Origin: AP-15 sp963833745
GTDB taxonomy: Bacteria; Pseudomonadota; Alphaproteobacteria; ATCC43930; CGMCC-115725
Direction of reading: 5' to 3'
Assembly (NCBI GenBank): GCA_963833745.1
Contig: CAWHZD010000003.1
Location: forward strand, 62,001-126,000
DNA: 64,000 nucleotides
The position numbers and the translations under genes were made by a program. The notes under the pieces are model-generated. The model was not told the origin of the DNA, did not search any database, and saw nothing but the letters and a program-made list of their open reading frames with translations. Of the stretch, positions 9,178 to 17,564 are shown piece after piece. The stretch's first letter is position 1, and each line of letters begins with the position of its first letter.

Positions 9178-10465
9178 GCGCCGAGGTCGAGCGCGTAGAC
9201 CTCGCGGGCATCGCGCACACCGCGCAGCCGGTGCCGGCCGAGAAGTTTGAGGCGGCTCGCGTCACCCGTCGCGCCGGCGAATTCGGCGGAGACCAGCACC
9301 TTGGCGCCCAAGGGCTCGCACAAGGCCTCGATGCGCGCCGCTTCGTTGACCGCCGGCCCGATCACCGTAAAGTCGAGGCGATCGACCGCTCCGACATTGC
9401 CGTAGAGCACCTCCCCCAGATGGAGTGCCAGGTCGACCGCGGCGACCGGCTCGCCGGCGGCGCAGCGCGCGACGTTCAGCCTGTCGATAGCCTGCATCGC
9501 GTCCTTCGCAGCGTCGAGGGCGCGACCGCAGGTTTGGTCGCGAGTTCCATCCCCAACCGGAAAAATCGCCAACATCGCGTCGCCCATAAATTTGAGCACC
9601 TCTCCGCCGCGGCTGCGCAGCGCGGCGTTCAACGCCTCGAAGGCTTCGTTGAGCATCTCGATCACGGCGAGACCCGGGGTGCCGTCGGCGATCGCGGTAA
9701 AGCCGCGGATGTCGGCATACCACAGCACCGCTTGGAGGCTCTCGACCGAGCCGCGCGCCACCGCCCCGGTATGAACCCGCCGCCCGGCATCGCTGCCGAG
9801 ATAGGCCGCGAGAAGACCGGAGGCGATGGTGTGACAGGCATCGGTCATCATGGCGAGCGAAACCGCCGGCAACACCGCCTGCAGCAGCAGGATGTCGTCG
9901 GCATCGAAGCCGCGGGGCCGGTCGCTGGTAAAGGAACAGCCGACACCCGTTCCGTGCGACGGGTCGCCTTGGGCCCCGAAGGAAACGACCTGGGCGAAGT
10001 AGTCGGTGCCGCCGGCGGCGGAAAACTCCTTGAGGATCGGATAATCGAGCTGCCCTCGGGTCCGGACAGCCGCCGCCGCAGCCGCGGCCAGCGATCTGCT
10101 CCCCGGCCGGAACCGATGCCTTGGGCAATCAGGTAGGCAAACGGACTGTTGCGATATCCCTGATCGTTCAACTCGTCGCCGCGCTCGTACTGCTCCCGCC
10201 GAACAACCTCGAGATCGCGCCGCCAGACGTATCCGTAGCCGCCCCATTGCGGATGCAGGGTGCGCAACGAGGCAAAACCTCGCCATAACGGAACGCCGGC
10301 CAGGACGAGGCGCTTGCAAAAGCCGTCGAACAACGCGTCGGCGGGTTCGCCGCGCAGCCCCTGTTCCACCGCCCAGACATGCAGCCCGATGATTCGCTGG
10401 CCGAGCGCGCCGTCAAAGCGCGACAGCAGCGGCGTCACGGGGGGCGAGGAAGGCGCGGTGTCCAT
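9174..10465 (-). CDS. class III adenylate/guanylate cyclase-like protein (frameshifted)
   Basis: The two frames together give about 430 aa. The N-terminal frame from 10465 (MDTAPSSPPV) encodes a sensory region (LVLAGVPLWRGFASLRTLHPQ, then SPFAYLIAQG) of the kind found before many alphaproteobacterial cyclases. The C-terminal frame carries QLDYPILKEFSAAGGTDYFA and the CHD domain, with metal-binding YADIRGF, KFMGDAMLAIFP and HLGEVLYGNVG, and the FTVIGPAVNEAARIE segment. The frames join at the G run near 10052-10057, where one missing base explains the break. It is likely a cyclic-nucleotide signalling enzyme, coupled to the DUF29 gene. Confidence 0.85.
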
Positions 10466-10615
10466 CTGAACCAGGCCCTTTGACCGCGGGATCCGGTGAA
10501 TATAGCTATGGATTGGATGCGCCTTCGGCAAACCGTTTCCGCCTGCCGGCTCGATTTCGTCTTCGCGAGATGCTAAGCCCGCGCGACACTGAAGCTGAGA
10601 GACCGGAGGCGAAGC

Positions 10616-11401
10616 GTGCTCGACCGCATCCTGCTGACGAATGACGACGGCATCGATGCTCCCGGCCTCGAAGTGCTCGAGCGGATTGCTTCGCTGCTCG
10701 CTCGCGAGGTCTGGGTCGTCGCACCCGAGGACGACCAGAGCGGTGTCTCGCATGCGGTCAGCCTGCATCACCCGATCCGCGCCAGCGAGCGCGGGCCGCG
10801 GCGCTGGGCGGTCACCGGCACGCCCGGAGATTGCGTGGTTATGGGTCTCAGCCATCTGATGACGGAAACGCCGCCGCAATTGCTGCTGTCCGGGGTCAAC
10901 CGCGGCGCCAATCTCGGTATCGAGACGGTGTTTTCCGGCACGGTCGGCGGGGCGATGACCGGAATGATGCTGGGCATTCCGTCGATCGTGCTGAGCCAGG
11001 TGTGGACCGACCGCGCCAATGTGCGCTGGGAGACAGCGGCGACATTGGGTCCCGGCATTATTCGCCGGCTGTTGGACATCGGCTGGAGCGCCAACACGTG
11101 CCTGAGCGTCAATTTTCCCGATCTTCCGGCCGACCAGGCGGGCCCGCTGACCTTGGCGCGCCAGGGCATCGGATCAGTGCAGGGGATGGATGTCGAAGCG
11201 CGTACCGATCTTCGCGGCTTTAGCTATTACTGGGTCAGCTTTCGCCGTGGCGAGCGCGACCAGGGTCCCGAAAGCGACATCGAGGCGCTGAACGCCGGGC
11301 GCGTCGTCGTCACTCCGCTGCGCTATGATCGCACCGACGAGGAGGCCTACGCCATATTGGCGCGGTCATTGCCGCGCCGCGGTCAAACCGCGATCTCGTA
11401 G
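10616..11401 (+). CDS. surE: 5'/3'-nucleotidase SurE
   Basis: SurE is a metal-dependent phosphatase that removes phosphate from nucleoside 5'- and 3'-monophosphates and is often linked to stationary-phase survival. The 261-aa protein begins at a GTG and immediately shows the metal-site motif ILLTNDDGIDAPG. It continues with VVAPEDDQSGVSHA, the phosphate-site region TGTPGDCV and the SGVNRGANLG motif. All family signatures are intact. It is divergent from the cyclase-like gene. The common alphaproteobacterial neighbours (serS, pcm) are absent here. Confidence 0.96.
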   Translation: MLDRILLTNDDGIDAPGLEVLERIASLLAREVWVVAPEDDQSGVSHAVSLHHPIRASERGPRRWAVTGTPGDCVVMGLSHLMTETPPQLLLSGVNRGANLGIETVFSGTVGGAMTGMMLGIPSIVLSQVWTDRANVRWETAATLGPGIIRRLLDIGWSANTCLSVNFPDLPADQAGPLTLARQGIGSVQGMDVEARTDLRGFSYYWVSFRRGERDQGPESDIEALNAGRVVVTPLRYDRTDEEAYAILARSLPRRGQTAIS

Positions 11402-11529
11402 CCGTCGCCGCCCCTGCCCGGTCTGCCAACGCAGTTCTGTGTTTATCCAATCGACGTTGACAATCGAAAAGCAGTGCTGTCCATACCCCGAAGATCGAGA
11501 CGCCCGCTTCTCGCGCTGAGCGCGGTCCG

Positions 11530-12471
11530 TTACAGCCGCCGCTCCAGAAAGATCCGGTGCGAGCGGTAGGAGAGCCAGACCCGCTGCCAGCGCAGGAAAT
11601 CGGCGCCGAGCACGAGATCGGCATCCTGCAAGCCGAGTTTGGCGACCATGATCGTCTGGTCGCGCAAGGTTTGGCCGTCGATCTGCAGCTCGGCAAAGCG
11701 GTGGGCCCGCGATGCGACCACCTCAGCCGCAGCACCCCGCAACGTCGTGACCGGATCGCGCGCCAGCACCGTCCCGGTCACGCCGAGCGCGGCGGCCGAA
11801 TCGACGTCGAGCGTGGTCAGCTGCGCGCCGGTGTCGATCAACGCCGCCAGCATGTGGCGGTCCAGGCTCACCGGAAAGAACAGGCGGTCGTGCAATGAGC
11901 GGTTGGCCTCGATGGTCGCGTAAGGACTGCTCCACGCCGGCGCGGCGATCGGGCATGGCGGCGGCGCGAAGAGAATGATGCGGCGGTGCGCCAGATCGAG
12001 GTCGACCTCGTAGTCACTCAAGAAATCGGCACCCAGCAGCCCGTCGATCGGCCTGCCCGAAAACGACGGCAATGACACGGCCCCAACCAGTATCCTGAAA
12101 TCGCTGAGAACCATGCCGCCAAAGCCGAAGCTGCGCACCTTGGCGTCTCCGCCGGCGACCGCGCCTCCGATGCTGCGCATTTGCCGAGCGTATTCATAAT
12201 GCGCATCGACCCCGAGCCTTTTGGCGGCGGCAGCGGTCATGATCGTACGCTCGGCACCGGTGTCGAACAGAAAATCCGCGGTTCCGCCGTTAATCCGCAC
12301 CGTGACGACCGGCACATTGCCCATCGGCGCGACGGCGAACTCAGCCCGGCGCGTCGGCCGGCAATCTTGCGCCGCGGCAGCTATCGAGCCGGCGAGGCCG
12401 GCGAGCATCGCCAGCAACAGGGCGACGGCTCCACGGCATCCGACCACGCCGCCGCGCCTCCCCCGCGTCAC
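11530..12471 (-). CDS. exported retropepsin-like aspartic protease
   Basis: This 313-aa protein has an N-terminal signal peptide (ALLLAMLAGLAGSIAAAAQ). Two similar halves each carry an aspartic protease catalytic loop: FDTGAERT near residue 70 and IDTGAQLT near 213. Each half also has a hydrophobic Gly motif (DGLLGADFL, LVLGADFL). Pepsin-like two-lobed folds use one Asp from each loop, so a single chain could form the active site without dimerising. It is probably periplasmic. The gene overlaps nothing and lies 17 bases upstream of ridA on the opposite side of the stop codons. Confidence 0.85.
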   Translation of the reverse strand: MTRGRRGGVVGCRGAVALLLAMLAGLAGSIAAAAQDCRPTRRAEFAVAPMGNVPVVTVRINGGTADFLFDTGAERTIMTAAAAKRLGVDAHYEYARQMRSIGGAVAGGDAKVRSFGFGGMVLSDFRILVGAVSLPSFSGRPIDGLLGADFLSDYEVDLDLAHRRIILFAPPPCPIAAPAWSSPYATIEANRSLHDRLFFPVSLDRHMLAALIDTGAQLTTLDVDSAAALGVTGTVLARDPVTTLRGAAAEVVASRAHRFAELQIDGQTLRDQTIMVAKLGLQDADLVLGADFLRWQRVWLSYRSHRIFLERRL

Positions 12472-12488
12472 CCGCTTTTGACCGGATG

Positions 12489-12965
12489 CTAGCCGATGAC
12501 CGCTACGCCTTGGACCTCGACGAGCAGTTCGGGGCGAGCAAGCCCGGCGACGGTGATCAGCGCGCTCGCCGGAAAGTTGTCGCCGAAGATCTGCTTGCGC
12601 AGCTCGGTAAACCGGTCGCCATAGCGCGCATCGGTGATGAAGACGGTCATTGTGACCATGTCGGCGAGGGTGCCGCCGATTTCGGCCAAGGTCTTGCCGA
12701 GCCGCGCGAACACCTCGCGGACCTGGCCGTCAAAATCGCCGACGAGCGATTTGCCGGCCGCGTCCGCGGGCGCCACCTGGCCGGCGAGCCAGACCGCCCG
12801 CCCGCCCGCCGTGACGACGGCCTGCGAATAGGCGCGCGCCTGCGCCGCCTCCCGCTTCAGATAGTGCCGGAAAGGCCCGCCATCCATCGCATCCGTCATC
12901 AATGTCTCCGCCGCCGGCACTGCGGACGACATTGTCTCAGGCCGGTCGACGAGTCCAGCCGACAC
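12489..12965 (-). CDS. RidA family protein
   Basis: RidA/YjgF proteins hydrolyse reactive enamine or imine intermediates from PLP enzymes. The C-terminal two thirds show the fold signature: YSQAVVTAGGRAVWLAGQVA, then FARLGKTLAEIGGTLADMVTMTVFITD, then PASALITVAGLARPELLVEVQGVAV. The arginine of the LARPELLVE region and the terminal VE are family ligands. Starts at 12965, 12932 or 12902 are all possible. The conserved part begins at about residue 35, so the shorter ones are more likely. Confidence 0.88.
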   Translation of the reverse strand: MSAGLVDRPETMSSAVPAAETLMTDAMDGGPFRHYLKREAAQARAYSQAVVTAGGRAVWLAGQVAPADAAGKSLVGDFDGQVREVFARLGKTLAEIGGTLADMVTMTVFITDARYGDRFTELRKQIFGDNFPASALITVAGLARPELLVEVQGVAVIG

Positions 12966-13015
12966 CGCGGCGGGTGGTGTCTCAGTTTGAATTTCAGCAA
13001 TGGGGACTTATCCGC

Positions 13016-13069
13016 CTGTGCGCCTCTGGGTGCGTAAGAAACACTGTGCGCCTCTGGGTGCGTAAGAAA
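13016..13069. repeat. two 26-bp direct repeats, IS-end-like
   Basis: The unit CTGTGCGCCTCTGGGTGCGT plus AAGAAA occurs at 13016-13041 and 13044-13069, a 28-bp period. It lies in a 300-bp gene-free gap (12966-13266) beside AGTGGACATAG. Repeated short units of this kind are found at the ends of IS21-family elements, where the transposase binds. No transposase gene remains, so at most an IS end is left. The rest of the gap shows no gene. Confidence 0.55.
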
Positions 13070-13266
13070 TAAAAGTGGACATAGTCTCGATCCGTGAACC
13101 GCTACCCAAGCCGGGCACCGGGCCGGATCAGGGGCCGCAACTCAGACAAGGATTCACCTCCATCCATGATGATCACCTGGCTGGTCGACGACGGTTTGGT
13201 CACGCAGGGTGAATACGGGTATCGGGGTCAGGTCTCCCGGTCAACCGCTGCGCCGATGTGCGGGGA

Positions 13267-14148
13267 TCAGGCGAGGTAGTTCGCCCTGATGTCGGCCAGC
13301 AGATCGATCTCCCGCGGCGCCCATCCCAGCCTTTGCTGGGTGATCGCGCTGGAGGTCGGGTTGTCGGTCCCGACGAAGCCACCCAGGAAGTCGAAGGCGC
13401 CATGCGCCTCCTCCCGCGTCATGCTTCGGACAGGAAGGCCCAGGCCTTGGCCGATGGTCTCGGCGATGGCGCGCATGGGCACGCCCTCTTCGGCGACGGC
13501 GTGCAGGCGCGAGCCCGGCGCGGCCTTCTCAAGACCCCGGACAAATACCCGCGCCGCGTCCAGCCGGTGCACCGCCGGCCAACGGTTGGCGCCGTCGCCA
13601 ATGTAGGCGGCCGTGCCGTTCTTGCGGGCCATCTCGACCAACCGGGCGATGAAGCCGTGCTCGCCGGTGCCGTGAACGGTGGGCGGCAGCCGCACGACGG
13701 CGCCGCGAACGCCGGCGGCGCCGACCACGATCGTCTCCGACGCGACGCGGGGTCCGTCCGGGTTCGGCGGCACATCCGTCTCGACGCCGAGCCGGCCCAA
13801 GGCTGCGATCATCATGGTGCCAGAGGCGATCAGGAAAGGCTTGTTCGAGCCTTCCAGCGCCCGCGCCGTGGACTCCACCGCCTTCCGGTCGGTTTCGATA
13901 CTGGCCGTGAACTGGGACCAGTCGTGTATGAAGGCGGTGTGGATCACGCCGTCGGCCGCGGCGGCACCGCTGCGCAGGCTCTCGAGATCCTCCAGCGAGC
14001 CGCGATGAACCGCGGCGCCTGTCGCCACCAGAGCGGCCGCTCCCGCGTCCGAGCGGGCGAGGCCGAGCACCTGATGACCTGCAGCGAGCAGTTCACGGAC
14101 GACGGCCGAGCCGACCCATCCGGTGGCGCCAGTGACAAAGACACGCAT
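13267..14148 (-). CDS. NAD(P)-binding extended SDR / epimerase-like protein
   Basis: The preferred start is ATG 14148 (MRVFVTGATGWVG), giving 293 aa; the upstream in-frame codon at 14163 adds five residues. The N-terminal Rossmann motif GATGWVGSAV is followed by LARSDAGAAAL and HRGSLEDL. The usual Y-x-x-x-K is not obvious, and the SGT of the SASGT-type loop is present (LIASGTMM). Proteins of this subgroup are commonly divergent from MmyB-type XRE regulators, and the stub of such a regulator is on the other side of the operator at 14195-14228. The substrate is unknown. Confidence 0.88.
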   Translation of the reverse strand: MRVFVTGATGWVGSAVVRELLAAGHQVLGLARSDAGAAALVATGAAVHRGSLEDLESLRSGAAAADGVIHTAFIHDWSQFTASIETDRKAVESTARALEGSNKPFLIASGTMMIAALGRLGVETDVPPNPDGPRVASETIVVGAAGVRGAVVRLPPTVHGTGEHGFIARLVEMARKNGTAAYIGDGANRWPAVHRLDAARVFVRGLEKAAPGSRLHAVAEEGVPMRAIAETIGQGLGLPVRSMTREEAHGAFDFLGGFVGTDNPTSSAITQQRLGWAPREIDLLADIRANYLA

Positions 14149-14194
14149 AAGCAAAATCTCCAAATTTCGGTCGGAGCACTATCTACGTTGGCAT

Positions 14195-14228
14195 TTATCG
14201 TGGTAAAGTGTGATCTTATCGTGGTAAA
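14195..14228. promoter_or_regulatory. paired 13-bp direct repeats, likely regulator operator
   Basis: TTATCGTGGTAAA occurs at 14195-14207 and again at 14216-14228. The start-to-start distance is 21 bp, two helical turns, so both copies face the same side of the helix. They sit in the divergent gap between the SDR gene and the remnant XRE-regulator gene. This is where an autoregulated MmyB-type repressor would bind. Inference from position and spacing only. Confidence 0.55.
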
Positions 14229-14240
14229 ATTACTGACAGA

Positions 14241-14320
14241 ATGAGCGTGTCGGCCCAAACGAGAACCTGCTGGGGACCTATCTGAAGGACCGCCGCATAA
14301 AGCTCGATCCGGCGGCCTGA
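14241..14320 (+). pseudogene. N-terminal stub of an MmyB-type XRE regulator
   Basis: The frame at 14261-14317 encodes ENLLGTYLKDRRIKLDPAA and then stops. This matches the very N-terminus of MmyB-like helix-turn-helix regulators (LGxYLxxRRxxLDPAA), which normally continue with the GRRRTPGLRREE-type segment; that part is absent. The only nearby ATG (14241) is out of frame by one base. The family is typically divergent from an SDR gene, as here. Everything after the stub has been replaced by enoyl-CoA hydratase sequence. Confidence 0.6.
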
Positions 14321-15004
14321 TCGAGACGCTCGTGCGGCTGGCGCACGAGCCCTGCCTGCGCGGCGCCGGGCGGCATTTTCAGGCTGGGGCGGACCTCTCC
14401 TTCTTGCGCCGTCTGGAAACAGTTTCCGCCGAAGAGAACCTCGATTTCTCGCGCCGCACCATGGCCGCGATCGACGGCCTGCGGCGTTTCCCTCGTCCGA
14501 GCCTCGCGGTAATCGATGGCGGTTGTTTTGGTGGCTGTTTTGGCGGCGGGATCGGGATCGCCGCCGCCTGCGATATTGCGATCGCCGCCGAGGGCTCGGT
14601 CTTTGCAATCAGCGAGGTGCGTTGGGGCATTACCGCAGCACCGATCATCCCGCCGCTCGTCAACCGCCTCGGCCCGCGGGTATTGGGACGGCTGGCGCTG
14701 ACCGGCGAGCGGTTTACCGCCGCCGAAGCCTTGCGCGTCGGCCCTGTCCATGAAATCTGCCCGGCCGCCCGGCTTGACGCCGCCCGCCCTGCGCATCGTC
14801 GACGATCTCTTGACGGCGGCACCGCAAGCGGCGGCGGTGACCAAGGCGCTTGTCGCCGAAGCAGTCGAGGCGCCCGACACGCCAGCCTTCCGCAAGCGTA
14901 TCGCCAACGAAGCAGCCGATCACCGCCGTCTGCCCGAAGCCACCGAAGGGCTCGCGAGCTTCGCTGAAAAGCGGCCGCCTGCATGGTATCCTGATCCGGG
15001 ATAA
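14315..15004 (+). pseudogene. enoyl-CoA hydratase/isomerase remnant
   Basis: This is crotonase-family sequence lacking its N-terminal third. It enters at LIETLVRLAHEP, continues with the oxyanion-hole motif RGAGRHFQAGADL and the second motif GGCFGGGIGIAAACDIAIA, then EVRWGITAA and ALTGERFTAAEALRVG. Near 14784 the frame moves by one base in a C-rich run, and the C-terminus continues as ALRIVDDLLTAAPQ to FAEKRPPAWYPD. The second motif has an extra duplicated GGCF. Because the start is missing and fused to a regulator stub, this is a genuine relic and not only a sequencing break. Confidence 0.8.
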
Positions 15005-15146
15005 CGGGGGCAGGGCGAGGGAGAGTGGAAGAGAGAGATCGAACCGCTGTCTCACTCGCCATGGATCGGCGACGGGCGCCGCCTTCTCCCCGGCACAGCG
15101 GCGGAAAGCTAAGAAGACAACCCCTTTTCGATATTGCCCGACGAGG

Positions 15147-15785
15147 CTACTCGGGACTGGAGGCGGGTTTTTCGTTGACGCAGCGCAACAGCTTCCAATA
15201 GCCGAAAAGATTGCTCGGGCGGACCTCGCGGATCGACAAGCGGCTCGCCTGCTGGAAGGTCTCGAACGGGAAATCGGCGTGAAAGCCGATATGGCGGGCG
15301 AGATGCGCCAGCCGTCTTTCCATGAATCGCGCGGCCGGGTTTTCGCTGGTGAAGTGGTTGACGACGACGATCGACCCGCCGGGGATGCACACGCGACGCA
15401 TTTCGGCGGCGAAGCGCGCCGGGTCCGGTACGACCGACGCAACATAAAGAGCCAACACCGCATCGAAGGAATTGTCGGCGAATTCGAGGTTTTCGGCATC
15501 CATCAGATGCAGGCCCTCGACATGCGCCAACTCCATGCGCTCGGTGCGGTGCTTGGCCTTCTCCAGCATCTCAGCCGAAACGTCGATACCGGTCACCCGC
15601 GAATCGGGCCGAAAATGCGGCAACGACAGGCCGGTGCCGACGCCGACTTCGAGAATGCGCTGCCCCGGCCGGTCGTTGGCGATCCGCACCGCTTCCTTGC
15701 GCCCAGGGTGAAACACCGGGCCGAAAAAGATGTCGTAAGAGCCGGAAAAAAGGCGGTAGGTCCGGATCGTATCGTGCAAGTCCAT
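15147..15785 (-). CDS. pmtA: PmtA-type phosphatidylethanolamine N-methyltransferase
   Basis: The start ATG 15785 gives 212 aa (MDLHDTIRTYRLFSG). The protein follows the Rhodobacter-type PmtA pattern: YDIFFGPVFHPGRKEAV, SAM-binding motif ILEVGVGTGLSLPHF, GIDVSAEMLEKAK, LMDAENLEFADNSFDAV, and VVPDPARFAAEMRRVCIPGG followed by VVNHF. PmtA uses SAM to methylate phosphatidylethanolamine stepwise toward phosphatidylcholine at the inner membrane. A closely related non-lipid methyltransferase cannot be excluded. It is a monocistronic gene with no obvious partner. Confidence 0.8.
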   Translation of the reverse strand: MDLHDTIRTYRLFSGSYDIFFGPVFHPGRKEAVRIANDRPGQRILEVGVGTGLSLPHFRPDSRVTGIDVSAEMLEKAKHRTERMELAHVEGLHLMDAENLEFADNSFDAVLALYVASVVPDPARFAAEMRRVCIPGGSIVVVNHFTSENPAARFMERRLAHLARHIGFHADFPFETFQQASRLSIREVRPSNLFGYWKLLRCVNEKPASSPE

Positions 15786-16003
15786 TGTCTCGCTCTCGTC
15801 AAACCGACAGGACAAGCGCCGTACGCCGCGGCAGCTCTTCCGAGCCGCCGGTTTTGGACGCGTTTGTTGGAATACGCGTAGCACGCCACATCGGCCGCGT
15901 CATCTTTGTCCTCCCTATTGCCGCCATTCGCGCAGCGCTTGACCCAGTGCTGCACACGGGCGGCTGGGCCTTGCCGGCCCGTTTGAGCTCTACCCGCGCC
16001 CCG

Positions 16004-16537
16004 TCAGATCAGGGTGATGCGTTCGGCCTCCTGACCCTTCTTGCCGTCGATCACCTCGACCCGAACCCGTTGGCCCGGCTCGAGGGCGGTGACGCCACTG
16101 CGGCGCAGTGCGGTGATGTGGACGAAGACGTCTTTGCCGCCGCCGTCCGGTGTAATGAAGCCGTAGCCCTTATCGGGTTCGAACCATTTCACTGCACCAT
16201 CGAGCGTCATCGAGGACCCCGGAACGCCGCGGTCGAAACCGCCGCCCCCGAAAGACGGCGCCGTCGCCGTGCCTTTGTCGACGTCCAAGACGCTGGTAAC
16301 CAGCGGACCCTTGGCCCCGGCGCTGACCTCGCACGAGATCGAGGCGCCTTCGCGCAGGTCTTCGTAGCCGGCGCGGCGCAGCACCGCCATCGGCAGAAAC
16401 GCGTCCTGCGAGCCGTCGGAAGGGGTGACGAAGCCAAAACCCTTGCTCTTGCTGGCGTTGAACCACTTGACTTTGGCATCGACGCGACGGCCTGGAGGGG
16501 TGTCTTCGCGGAAGAAGCCGGGGCGGCGCTCGTACAT
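16004..16537 (-). CDS. double cold-shock domain protein
   Basis: This 177-aa protein contains two cold-shock domains. The first (about residues 20-87) has KVKWFNASKSKGFGFVTP. The second (about 111-177) has AVKWFEPDKGYGFITPDGGG and the RNP2-like DVFVHITAL. In the first domain the RNP2 position reads DAFLPMAVL, so its nucleic-acid surface is altered. Double-CSD proteins are typical of alphaproteobacteria and bind single-stranded RNA or DNA. A Gly-rich linker joins the domains. Confidence 0.93.
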   Translation of the reverse strand: MYERRPGFFREDTPPGRRVDAKVKWFNASKSKGFGFVTPSDGSQDAFLPMAVLRRAGYEDLREGASISCEVSAGAKGPLVTSVLDVDKGTATAPSFGGGGFDRGVPGSSMTLDGAVKWFEPDKGYGFITPDGGGKDVFVHITALRRSGVTALEPGQRVRVEVIDGKKGQEAERITLI

Positions 16538-16673
16538 GGTTCCTCTGAGCGTGGGACAGAGTCCGGCGGGCCTGTCAACGCGCGGAATCTTATCCTAAAC
16601 GCGCTGCCCCGCGCCAGCCGTCACCTCGCCTTATTGCCGGTCCTATTTGCGCGACCTCGCGCCGCCAACCGCG

Positions 16674-17522
16674 CTACCCGGCGTAGGGCACCAACCGCTG
16701 GTTCTGTTCGCCCAAGCCTTCGATCGACAGCCGCACCCGGTCTCCGGACTTCAGGAATTTCGGCGGCTTGAAGCCCATGCCGACACCCGAGGGCGTCCCG
16801 GTCGGGATCACGTCGCCCGGCAGCAAGGTCATGAATTGACTGACATAGCTGACGATCTCGTCGACGCCGAAAATCAGGTCGCCGGTGTTGCTGTTCTGCC
16901 GCCGCTCGCCGTTGACTTCGGTCCACAGCGCGAGCTTGCCGGGGTCGGGAACCTCGTCTGATGTGACCAGCCACGGGCCGATCGGGCAGAAGGTGTCGGC
17001 GCTCTTGCCTTTGGTCCACTGCCCACCGCGCTCGATCTGAAATTCGCGTTCGGAGACGTCGTTGACGACGCAATAACCGGCGACGTGCCGGCGCGCATCG
17101 GCTTCGGAGACGTGACGGCAGAGAGTGCCGACGACGATGCCGAGCTCGACCTCGTAATCGGTCTTCTGCGAACCCTTTGGGATGATCACGTCGTCGTCGG
17201 CGCCGCAAATCGAGGAGATCGCCTTCATGAAGAAGATCGGCTCAGTCGGGATCGCCGCGCCCGCCTCTTGCGCATGCAGGCGGTAATTGAGGCCGATGGC
17301 GACGATTTTGGATATCGCGCCGACGCATGGCCCAAGCCGCGGCGTTCCGGGAACGAGCGGCAGGCTCGCCGGATCGACCCCGCGCAGCCGGGCGAGCGCC
17401 GCCGGCGCCAGTGCCGCGCCGTCAATGTCGCCGACCATGCCGGAGAGGTCGCGGATCTTGCCGTCGCGATCGACGAGACCGGGTTTTTCCTGGCCCGCGG
17501 GCCCATAGCGAAGAAGTTTCAT
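16674..17522 (-). CDS. fumarylacetoacetate hydrolase family protein, likely diketo-deoxy-acid hydrolase
   Basis: This 282-aa protein has the N-terminal MKLLRYGPAGQEKPGLVD and the FAH fold core: IGLNYRLHAQEAG, EPIFFMKAISSICG, DYEVELGIVVG (metal-binding Glu residues), QIERGGQWTKGKS and PTGTPSGVGMGF. This subgroup includes 2,4-diketo-3-deoxy-L-fuconate hydrolase, which cleaves to pyruvate and lactate. The gene 37 bases upstream is a close match to 2-keto-3-deoxy-L-fuconate dehydrogenase, which supports that reading. The assignment to fuconate, rhamnonate or another sugar acid is inference. Confidence 0.88.
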   Translation of the reverse strand: MKLLRYGPAGQEKPGLVDRDGKIRDLSGMVGDIDGAALAPAALARLRGVDPASLPLVPGTPRLGPCVGAISKIVAIGLNYRLHAQEAGAAIPTEPIFFMKAISSICGADDDVIIPKGSQKTDYEVELGIVVGTLCRHVSEADARRHVAGYCVVNDVSEREFQIERGGQWTKGKSADTFCPIGPWLVTSDEVPDPGKLALWTEVNGERRQNSNTGDLIFGVDEIVSYVSQFMTLLPGDVIPTGTPSGVGMGFKPPKFLKSGDRVRLSIEGLGEQNQRLVPYAG

Positions 17523-17534
17523 CGGGAATGCCTT

Positions 17535-17564
17535 CTGTTGGAATTCACACTGTTGGAATTCACA
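17535..17564. repeat. 15-bp tandem duplication
   Basis: CTGTTGGAATTCACA occurs twice head to tail (17535-17549 and 17550-17564). The second copy contains the TGA stop of the SDR gene read on the minus strand, so the duplication only lengthens the SDR-FAH spacer. It is probably a replication-slippage product with no coding effect. Confidence 0.8.

Noticed and set aside
10866..11169. Minus-strand frame inside surE
   Set aside because: SurE has all motifs in the plus frame; the minus frame has none.
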